5,879 bases of DNA from Sphingobacteriia bacterium (GTDB lineage: Bacteria > Bacteroidota > Bacteroidia > Chitinophagales > Chitinophagaceae). A model generated the notes under the pieces. It was not told the origin of the DNA and searched no databases. It saw only the letters and a program-made list of their open reading frames with translations. Made by a program: the position numbers and the translations under genes. Positions within the stretch are counted from its first letter, which is position 1. Each line of letters begins with the position of its first letter. This document shows, one piece after another, positions 1-4,961 of the stretch. The stretch spans positions 1 to 5,879 of the forward strand of contig RDYY01000150.1 of assembly GCA_004293505.1 (NCBI GenBank). The letters run 5' to 3'.

Positions 1-228
1 TTGACCTTTGCCGACAAAGCCGATTACGACAAGATCCAAGAAGACGATACCATTGCCATTGAAGGCTTGACCCATTTTGCACCCGGTAAATCTTTGGATT
101 TGGTCTTGACACACGCCGATGGCAGCCAAGACCGCATTGTGGTAAACCACACTTACAATGAACAGCAAATTGGCTGGTTCAAAGCAGGTGGTGCCCTCAA
201 CATCATTCGCCAACAAGTAGCCGGATAA
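1..228 (+). CDS. Aconitate hydratase, C-terminal end (5' truncated by window)
   Basis: This is the last 75 residues of an aconitase, the TCA-cycle enzyme that isomerises citrate to isocitrate through cis-aconitate with a 4Fe-4S cluster in the cytoplasm. The fragment matches the end of the swivelling C-terminal domain of the mitochondrial-type family: LTFAD..DYDKI, an [16 protein letters not shown] stretch, then [20 protein letters not shown] just before the stop. The TTG at position 1 is an internal Leu codon, not a start; the gene begins upstream of the window. The catalytic and cluster-binding residues lie in the missing part, so activity cannot be judged here. The reading frame is intact to the TAA at 226-228 and the length of the tail is normal. 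A strong terminator follows, so this gene ends its transcript. Identification is by recognised family sequence from memory. Confidence 0.93.
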   Translation: MTFADKADYDKIQEDDTIAIEGLTHFAPGKSLDLVLTHADGSQDRIVVNHTYNEQQIGWFKAGGALNIIRQQVAG

Positions 229-248
229 TTTTTTCTGGCTGTAGCAGC

Positions 249-283
249 AAAGCCCTTGAAGCCTTACCTTCAAGGGCTTTTTT
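249..283 (+). terminator. Intrinsic (Rho-independent) terminator after aconitase
   Basis: A 13-bp perfect inverted repeat (249-261 paired with 268-280, arm AAAGCCCTTGAAG) encloses a 6-nt loop CCTTAC. The descending arm runs into six T at 278-283. It lies 20 nt after the aconitase stop and 15 nt before the next ATG at 299, so it should separate the two transcripts. The T run on the opposite strand is weak (three A before the stem), so it is mainly a plus-strand terminator. Confidence 0.93.
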
Positions 284-298
284 ATTCAACTATCGCTT

Positions 299-1000
299 AT
301 GGCACTCAGCAGGTTTTGGTTGGTCATTATTTTGGGTTCTGTGGCCTACCTCATGGCCCTTTTGTTCAGTGGCCAATACTACAGCATTGAATATGCGGTG
401 AATGGGAAAAAAGACGACCCCATTTTGCGAAAAGAAGTGTATTTGAACAGCCTGCCAACTGCCATTCAAGACAGCCTGAAAGGCAGCAAAGACAAAAAAT
501 GGGCCACGGGCAAAGACAGTTTGTATGTCTTGGAAAACCAAGTGGTGCGCATCTATGCAGGCAAACAAGCCACAGATGGTATTTTGCCCACTTGCAAGAA
601 CACCATTTTTGATTTGCTCTTGCCCTTGGTAGCTTATTTGAGTTTTTTCTGTGGCATTTTGCAACTCTTGATTGACAGTGGCGCTTCAGAAAGACTGGCC
701 CGATTGCTCAGCCCAGTTTTTGTGAAAGTCTTTCCCGAAATCCCAGCCAACCACCCTTCCATCTCTTACATGATGCTGAATTTTGCGGCCAATTTTTTGG
801 GACTTGACAGTGCCGCCACGCCTTTTGGCCTCAAGGCCATGGCCAGTCTGCAAGAAATCAATCCCGACAAAGAAAAAGCCAGCAACAGCCAAATCATGTT
901 CATGTGTTTACATGCCGCAGGCCTGACTTTGATTCCTACTTCTATCATTGGTTACCGGGCTGCCCAACACGCCGCCAATCCTGCATTACCTCCTTTATAG
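299..1000 (+). CDS. SpmA/SpmB-type fused membrane protein, N-terminal (SpmA) part; frameshifted
   Basis: This is a polytopic inner-membrane protein of the nucleoside-recognition 'Gate' family (SpmA half), 233 residues before a premature TAG. One transmembrane helix spans residues 6-24. A mostly hydrophilic stretch of about 75 residues follows (26-100). The SpmA domain covers about 103-228, with the hallmark NFAANFLGLDSAATPFGLKAM at 161-181 and GLTLIPTSIIGYRAA at 208-222. In Bacteroidota this protein normally continues without a break into an SpmB half of roughly 470 residues in total. Here the frame is lost after Asn-Pro-Ala (227-229), and the last SpmA helix is read in the -1 frame. In Bacillus, SpmA and SpmB act in spore-core dehydration; the substrate is not established. 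The ATG at 299 is chosen because it places a short basic start before the first helix; the next in-frame ATG (353) would cut that helix. Downstream genes follow within a few nt, so this is probably the first gene of an operon. It may be a pseudogene, or two products may be made. Confidence 0.85.
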   Translation: MALSRFWLVIILGSVAYLMALLFSGQYYSIEYAVNGKKDDPILRKEVYLNSLPTAIQDSLKGSKDKKWATGKDSLYVLENQVVRIYAGKQATDGILPTCKNTIFDLLLPLVAYLSFFCGILQLLIDSGASERLARLLSPVFVKVFPEIPANHPSISYMMLNFAANFLGLDSAATPFGLKAMASLQEINPDKEKASNSQIMFMCLHAAGLTLIPTSIIGYRAAQHAANPALPPL

Positions 1001-1707
1001 GCACCATTGCTGCCTTGATCATTGTGGGCATTCGGCAGCGCATCAACTTGCTCAACATTACACTGGTCAGTTCCATTGGTTTGGTGATAGGCATCATCAC
1101 CGGCCTTTTGTTTTACATCACCCAATTGGACTTGATTGGCAAGGGGCATTTTACCGGGAACCTCTCCAATATCTTGCTCTTGGGCATCATCTTCGTGATT
1201 TTGGCTTATTCGTTTTTGCGCGAAAAACGCTTCAGTGCACAAGGCAAAAATGTGTTCAATTCTTTTGTAGACGGGGCCTATGATGGCTTGAAAACGGGTC
1301 GCACCATTTTCCCTTATATCTTGGGCATGTTGGTGGCCATTTCCCTTTTCCGCAACAGTGGGGTCTTTGAAATTTTGGCCGGCTATTTGGCCAAGGGCTT
1401 CCTTTTTATCGGCGTGGACAAACAAATTGTAGATGCTTTGCCCATTGCCATTTTGCGGCCCTTTAACGCAGCAGGCAGCAGGGGCTTTTTGATTGACGCC
1501 ATGCGTACTTATGGGGCTGATTCCTTTACGGGCCGATTGGCTTGTGTTTTCCAATGTGCAGCCGAAACCACCTTTTATGTGATTGCCGTTTATTTTGGCA
1601 GCATCCAAGTCAAGAATACACGTTATACCTTGGGCGCCATGCTCTTGGTGGATTTGATCTGTGTGTTTGCCGCCATTTTCCTCTGTTTGTTGTTCTTTAG
1701 TTTTTAA
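904..1707 (+). CDS. SpmA/SpmB-type fused membrane protein, C-terminal (SpmB) part; frameshifted
   Basis: This is the second half of the broken fusion protein. Homologous sequence starts at about codon 27 (position 982); residues 1-26 from the ATG at 904 are out-of-frame translation of the upstream half and are probably not real protein. Residues 27-45 complete the last SpmA helix. Further helices lie at about 50-74 and 88-103. The SpmB Gate domain spans about 115-265, with IFPYILGMLVAISLFRNSG (135-153), ALPIAILRPFNAAGSRG (178-194), TYGADSFTGRL (202-212) and TTFYVIAVYFGSIQVKNTR (222-240), all typical of SpmB. It ends at TAA 1705-1707, at normal length. If translated separately it would need re-initiation, for example at ATG 904, TTG 1015 or GTG 1024, none of which has a convincing ribosome site. 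The domain itself looks well preserved, without further stops, so the break is either recent, a local sequence error, or tolerated. The next gene begins about 4 nt downstream. Confidence 0.83.
   Translation: MFTCRRPDFDSYFYHWLPGCPTRRQSCITSFIGTIAALIIVGIRQRINLLNITLVSSIGLVIGIITGLLFYITQLDLIGKGHFTGNLSNILLLGIIFVILAYSFLREKRFSAQGKNVFNSFVDGAYDGLKTGRTIFPYILGMLVAISLFRNSGVFEILAGYLAKGFLFIGVDKQIVDALPIAILRPFNAAGSRGFLIDAMRTYGADSFTGRLACVFQCAAETTFYVIAVYFGSIQVKNTRYTLGAMLLVDLICVFAAIFLCLLFFSF
976..1003 (+). other. Frameshift junction in the SpmA-SpmB fusion gene
   Basis: Upstream coding uses one frame up to Ala-Ala-Asn-Pro-Ala (971-985) and then meets TAG at 998-1000. From about 982 the -1 frame gives CITSFIGTIAALIIVGIRQR, which fits the missing last helix of the SpmA domain. 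Restoring the frame needs 3n+1 added nucleotides. Compared with the family pattern as I remember it (Asn-Pro, then about seven residues, then this helix), the gap is best explained by a loss of about 19 nt rather than one base. I see no slippery heptamer in this interval, so programmed frameshifting is unlikely. Confidence 0.8.
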
Positions 1708-1711
1708 GCCA

Positions 1712-2146
1712 TTGTACAAAGGATTGATTTTTCTGTATCTGGTCATTTTTGGGTGCTACATTTTGTTCACCCGACAGCCCGATTATTTTGATGGAGAGAA
1801 ACTGCCCGCCAGCATAGTTTTGCGGGCACAAAAAAGGGGAGAAGCCCCCTTAGCGTTTGCCCGGTATGAATTCAACGGACAGCATTATCTTTTGGATACC
1901 CGTTATTGGGGAAAGGACTTTGAAGCGGGCCAAAAATTGACCGTCATTTTAGAGAAAGAACACCCCAAAAAGGCTGCTGTGTATGGGTTTTGGGGCTATT
2001 GGTTGAGTGGGGCAGAATTGTTGTGGTCCATGGTGGCGGGTGTGCTCTTGTTTCAAGTAGCGGTCTCCATCACCCGCAATCCTACGCCCGAAGCGTTGAT
2101 AGAACAATTGGAGTATACACCCGAAAAGAAAACCAAATACGTTTGA
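1712..2146 (+). CDS. Small two-helix membrane protein of unknown function, DUF3592-like layout
   Basis: I do not recognise a characterised family. From the TTG at 1712 the product is 144 residues: a helix at 4-20, an extracytoplasmic domain of about 75 residues rich in beta-type sequence (PASIVLRAQ, FARYEFNGQHYLLDTRYW, GQKLTVILEKEHPKKAAVYGF), a second helix at about 98-120, and a charged cytoplasmic tail (NPTPEALIEQLEYTPEKK). The order helix, small beta domain with a 'Y.fnG..y' core and 'P..A.vYGF', then helix recalls DUF3592 proteins, but this is only a resemblance. The start is uncertain: no ATG exists in frame before the first helix. Candidates are GTG 1661 (161 residues, 47-nt overlap with the previous gene), TTG 1712 and TTG 1724. 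I chose 1712 because it lies 4 nt after the SpmB stop and leaves a short Tyr-Lys-Gly start before the helix. It ends 2 nt before the amidase ATG, so it is likely translated with both neighbours and may work with them at the envelope. Confidence 0.75.
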   Translation: MYKGLIFLYLVIFGCYILFTRQPDYFDGEKLPASIVLRAQKRGEAPLAFARYEFNGQHYLLDTRYWGKDFEAGQKLTVILEKEHPKKAAVYGFWGYWLSGAELLWSMVAGVLLFQVAVSITRNPTPEALIEQLEYTPEKKTKYV

Positions 2147-2148
2147 CC

Positions 2149-3069
2149 ATGATTTCAAAAAATAAGTTACCACTTTCTACAAAAGAAAAGCTGCTGGCGT
2201 CAATGAACACCACATGGCCCAGGGCTTTAAAAACAAGCCGAAGTCTTTCTAGAAAGATTGCTGTGTTCTTGTTGTTGGTAACCGGCATTTTAGCTTTGCC
2301 TTTTTGTACAAGACACCCCTATAAAAGCACCAATGCATCGCATCGCCAACAAGTGAAAGCCTTGACCAAAGAATTGAAATCTGAGCCCAATCAATCATTT
2401 GGAACAGACAGTATTTTAACAGCCCCTTATTGGGTGGGGACCACCAATTTTGGCTTGCGAAAACCCAGTTATGTCATCATCCACCACACGGCCCAACACA
2501 GTACCGATGAAACCCTGAAAACCTTTACCCTGCCCCGCACCCAAGTGAGCGCCCACTATGTGATTGGCAAGGATGGCCGGGTCTTTCACATGCTAAACGA
2601 TTATTTCAGGTCTTGGCATGCGGGCAACAGCCGCTGGGGCAACCAGGGCGACCTGAATTCATTTTCGATTGGCATTGAATTGGACAACAATGGGTACCAA
2701 TATTTTGACAGCTTACAAATCAACAGCTTGTTGGTGGTCTTGGACCGATTGAAGAAAACCCACAATATTCCCGCTGCCAATTTCATTGGTCATGGCGACA
2801 TAGCACCCACCCGCAAAAACGATCCCAATTGGCGATTCCCCTGGGCTTTGCTGGCCCAAAAAGGATTTGGATTGTGGTATGATTCAGCGCGAAAACCCGT
2901 ACCCGAAGGATTCCAGGCCAACCAAGCTTTGCGCATCATTGGTTATGACATGCGCGACACCACGGCTGCACAAGTGGCTTTCAAACGCCATTTTTTGCAA
3001 GACACCACCCGTGGTTTGAACGACAGGGCCAGGGAAATTTTGTTTAACCTACAGCAGAAATATTTTTAG
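2149..3069 (+). CDS. Membrane-anchored zinc N-acetylmuramoyl-L-alanine amidase (Amidase_2, AmiD type)
   Basis: This enzyme cleaves the amide bond between N-acetylmuramic acid and L-Ala of peptidoglycan or muropeptides, probably in the periplasm. The 306-residue product has a basic N-terminus, a hydrophobic helix at about 37-51 ending near Cys53, a linker, and an Amidase_2 domain at about 95-240. Expected zinc ligands are visible: His112 in YVIIHHTA, His215 in NFIGHGDIAP and Asp225 in TRKNDP; Glu177 (SIGIELDNNG) and Lys223 match the catalytic Glu and Lys of the AmpD/AmiD family. The C-terminus (about 258-306, LRIIGYDMRD...AFKRHFLQDT...LFNLQQKYF) resembles the peptidoglycan-binding domain of AmiD, which separates it from the shorter cytosolic AmpD. 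The sequence LPF-Cys53 is not a proper lipobox, so it may be a signal anchor rather than a lipoprotein. ATG 2149 gives a long cytoplasmic lead; ATG 2203 (Met19) is a credible alternative. It lies 2 nt after the previous gene, so it is probably co-transcribed. Confidence 0.93.
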   Translation: MISKNKLPLSTKEKLLASMNTTWPRALKTSRSLSRKIAVFLLLVTGILALPFCTRHPYKSTNASHRQQVKALTKELKSEPNQSFGTDSILTAPYWVGTTNFGLRKPSYVIIHHTAQHSTDETLKTFTLPRTQVSAHYVIGKDGRVFHMLNDYFRSWHAGNSRWGNQGDLNSFSIGIELDNNGYQYFDSLQINSLLVVLDRLKKTHNIPAANFIGHGDIAPTRKNDPNWRFPWALLAQKGFGLWYDSARKPVPEGFQANQALRIIGYDMRDTTAAQVAFKRHFLQDTTRGLNDRAREILFNLQQKYF

Positions 3070-3094
3070 ACTAACAGTTGTTAGCATACATTTG
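3063..3094 (+). promoter_or_regulatory. Bacteroidota-type promoter for the acyl-CoA dehydrogenase
   Basis: TACATTTG at 3087-3094 is an exact match to the TAnnTTTG '-7' element used by the primary sigma factor of Bacteroidota. TTTT at 3063-3066, 20 nt upstream, is a three-of-four match to the TTTG '-33' element and overlaps the end of the amidase gene. Transcription would start at about 3099-3103, leaving a leader of roughly 10 nt before ATG 3111. The strong -7 match in the only gap of its size before this gene supports a separate transcript; the weak -33 and short leader lower confidence. Confidence 0.65.
3071..3084. promoter_or_regulatory. Operator-like inverted repeat between promoter elements
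   Basis: CTAACAGTTGTTAG has perfect 6-bp arms (CTAACA at 3071-3076, TGTTAG at 3079-3084) around a 2-bp centre. It lies between the -33 and -7 elements and ends 2 bp before TACATTTG. A dimeric repressor bound here would block RNA polymerase, and the size and symmetry fit a TetR-type operator. TetR-family repressors often control acyl-CoA dehydrogenase genes, but no regulator gene is in the window, so the assignment is inference. With 4-5 bp around the centre it is too tight to be a good RNA hairpin, and no T run follows. Confidence 0.45.
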
Positions 3095-3110
3095 CAAAAA
3101 ATTTACTTCC

Positions 3111-4265
3111 ATGCACTTCCAGTTGACCGAAGAACAATTGATGATCCAAAAAGCGGCACGTGATTTTGCCCAAAACGAATGTTTGCCTGGCGTGATAGAA
3201 AGAGATGAATTACAACGTTTTCCCAAAGATCAGGTGTACAAATTGGGGGAATTGGGTTTCATGGGCATGATGGCCAGTCCCGATTATGGTGGCGCTGGCA
3301 TGGACACCATCAGCTATGTATTGGCCATGGAAGAAATCAGTAAAATTGATGCCAGTACCAGCGTGAGCATGAGTGTCAACAACAGCTTGGTGTGTTGGGG
3401 ACTGGAAGCATTTGGCAACGAAGCACAAAAACAACAATATTTGACCCCCTTGGCGCAAGGTCGAAAAGACGGGGAAATTTACATTGGGGCTTTTTTATTG
3501 AGCGAACCTGAAGCGGGTTCTGACGCTACTTCTCAGCGGACCACGGCAGAAGACATGGGCGATCATTATTTGCTCAACGGCACCAAGAACTGGATCACCA
3601 ATGGCTCTTCTGCCTCTGTTTATTTGGTGATTGCACAAACCGATCCTGCCAAGGGCAGCAAGGGCATCAATGCTTTTATTGTAGAAAAAAACTGGCCTGG
3701 TGTAACCGTGGCTGCCAAAGAAAATAAGCTGGGCATCCGCGGCAGCGATACCCATACCATTTTGTTGACCGATGTAAAAGTACCCAAAGAAAACCGCATT
3801 GGAGAAGATGGCTTTGGTTTCAAATTTGCCATGAAGACCTTGGCAGGTGGCCGCATTGGCATTGCCGCTCAGGCCTTGGGCATTGCTTCTGGCGCGTATG
3901 AATTGGCTTTGGCTTACAGCAAGCAGCGCAAAGCATTTGGCAAAGAAATCATGCACCACCAAGCCATTCAATTCAAGTTGGCCGACATGGCCACCAAGAT
4001 TGAATCTGCTCGCTTGCTTTGCTTGAAAGCAGCTTGGGAAAAAGACAATGGACTGGATTATACCCTCAGTTCATCCATGGCAAAAGTATTTGCTTCTGAA
4101 ACGGCCATGTGGACCACCACCGAAGCCGTACAAATTCACGGTGGATATGGTTTTGTGAAAGAGTACCACGTGGAGCGCTTGATGCGCGATGCCAAAATCA
4201 CCCAGATTTACGAAGGCACCAGCGAGGTACAAAGAATTGTGATCAGTCGTTCTATTTTGAAATAG
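3111..4265 (+). CDS. Acyl-CoA dehydrogenase, short-chain (SCAD/butyryl-CoA) type
   Basis: This FAD enzyme introduces a trans-2,3 double bond into an acyl-CoA and passes electrons to electron-transfer flavoprotein, in the cytoplasm. The 384-residue product has the normal length and domain order: N-terminal helices about 1-115, middle beta domain about 120-215, C-terminal helices about 230-380. Signature sequences are LSEPEAGSDATS (130-141; Leu replaces the usual Ala one position before) and QIHGGYGFVKEYHVERLMRD (341-360). Glu368 in QIYEGTSEVQR sits where the catalytic base of short- and medium-chain enzymes lies, and helix G (TLAGGRIGIAAQALGIA) lacks the alternative Glu of isovaleryl- and long-chain enzymes. 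Substrate is thus probably a short straight-chain acyl-CoA, though sequence alone does not settle it. ATG 3111 is preferred to the upstream TTG 3078 because the family starts at HFQLTEEQ and the promoter lies between them. It is followed by yggS after 26 nt, with which it is probably co-transcribed. Confidence 0.95.
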   Translation: MHFQLTEEQLMIQKAARDFAQNECLPGVIERDELQRFPKDQVYKLGELGFMGMMASPDYGGAGMDTISYVLAMEEISKIDASTSVSMSVNNSLVCWGLEAFGNEAQKQQYLTPLAQGRKDGEIYIGAFLLSEPEAGSDATSQRTTAEDMGDHYLLNGTKNWITNGSSASVYLVIAQTDPAKGSKGINAFIVEKNWPGVTVAAKENKLGIRGSDTHTILLTDVKVPKENRIGEDGFGFKFAMKTLAGGRIGIAAQALGIASGAYELALAYSKQRKAFGKEIMHHQAIQFKLADMATKIESARLLCLKAAWEKDNGLDYTLSSSMAKVFASETAMWTTTEAVQIHGGYGFVKEYHVERLMRDAKITQIYEGTSEVQRIVISRSILK

Positions 4266-4291
4266 GGCAGGACCTTAGTTAGCACAAAACA

Positions 4292-4936
4292 ATGGCAGTC
4301 AACACTGAATTTTACCAGTCCCTGGTGGCCCAATTGCCACCGGAAGTGCAATTGGTTGCCGTCAGCAAAACCAAGCCCAACAACGATATCCAAGCCTTGT
4401 ATGATTTGGGCCAAAGAGATTTTGGTGAAAACTATGTGCAAGAACTGGTGGACAAGTCGGCTCAATTGCCCCAGGACATTCGGTGGCATTTTATTGGGCA
4501 CTTGCAAAGCAACAAGGTAAAATACCTTGCTCCCTTTGTGCACCTGATTCAAGGCGTAGACAGTTTAAAACTCTTGTTGGAAATCAACAAGCAAGCCAAC
4601 AAATTGGGGCGGGTCATTCCGGTTTTGTTGCAAATGCACATTGCCCAAGAAGAAAGCAAGTTTGGCATGGATGCAGCCGAATTGGAACAAGCCGTGGAAG
4701 CAGCCCAAAACCTTTCTGGGGTAAGGGTAGATGGCCTCATGGGCATGGCCAGCTTTACCCACAACCTGGACCAAGTAAAGGAAGAGTTTACCCGCTTAAA
4801 ATACCAATACGATGCCTTGAACAAGGGGCGCTTTCGATGCCTATCCATGGGCATGAGCGGCGATTATGCCCTGGCCATTGCGGCAGGTTCTACCTGTGTG
4901 CGCATCGGCAGTTTGTTGTTTGGCAGCAGGAACTGA
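4292..4936 (+). CDS. yggS: YggS/PLPBP-family pyridoxal phosphate-binding protein
   Basis: This is a cytoplasmic single-domain TIM-barrel protein of the alanine-racemase N-terminal fold. It binds pyridoxal 5'-phosphate and maintains PLP homeostasis; no catalytic reaction is established for the family. Lys26 in LVAVSKTKP forms the Schiff base. Other family motifs are FGENYVQE (44-51), WHFIGHLQSNK (65-75), ESKFGM (121-126), GLMGMASFT (148-156), and the phosphate-binding end SMGMSGDYALAI (185-196) with GSTCVRIGSLLFG (199-211). At 214 residues it is slightly shorter than the E. coli protein, because the N-terminal helix before the Lys is about ten residues shorter, as is usual in Bacteroidota homologues. 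SGDY replaces the SDDx of proteobacterial members. ATG 4292 follows the acyl-CoA dehydrogenase stop by 26 nt with an A-rich leader and no clear promoter, so it is likely the second gene of that transcript. It ends 16 nt from the convergent amidohydrolase gene. Confidence 0.95.
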   Translation: MAVNTEFYQSLVAQLPPEVQLVAVSKTKPNNDIQALYDLGQRDFGENYVQELVDKSAQLPQDIRWHFIGHLQSNKVKYLAPFVHLIQGVDSLKLLLEINKQANKLGRVIPVLLQMHIAQEESKFGMDAAELEQAVEAAQNLSGVRVDGLMGMASFTHNLDQVKEEFTRLKYQYDALNKGRFRCLSMGMSGDYALAIAAGSTCVRIGSLLFGSRN

Positions 4937-4940
4937 ATCC

Positions 4941-4961
4941 TTTGGCCAAACCTTATTTTTT
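4941..4961. other. Palindrome and T run at the convergent yggS/amidohydrolase junction
   Basis: TTTGGCCAAA (4941-4950) is a perfect 10-bp palindrome in the 16-nt gap between the two stop codons. It is followed by CCTTA and six T (4956-4961), which already lie in the end of the amidohydrolase gene. Without a loop the palindrome forms at best a very short hairpin, so a terminator for yggS is only a weak possibility. Confidence 0.2.

Noticed and set aside
793..799. T TTT TTG heptamer in the SpmA frame, a possible -1 slippery site
   Set aside because: The zero-frame protein stays homologous for about 60 residues beyond it (through GLTLIPTSIIGYRAA), so the frame change occurs near 980, not here.
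952..1746. 264-residue open frame on the minus strand
   Set aside because: It lies opposite the well-recognised SpmB half, and its translation is low-complexity Gln/His/Asn-rich shadow sequence with no family features.
3078..3110. TTG at 3078 as an earlier start for the acyl-CoA dehydrogenase
   Set aside because: It would add 11 residues not typical of the family and would lie upstream of the expected transcription start.
3495..3971. 158-residue open frame on the minus strand
   Set aside because: It is antisense to the acyl-CoA dehydrogenase and shows no recognisable protein pattern.
4266..4291. GTTAGCA at 4278-4284 repeats the right arm of the operator-like repeat
   Set aside because: Only one half-site is present and there is no -7 element nearby, so it is probably chance.
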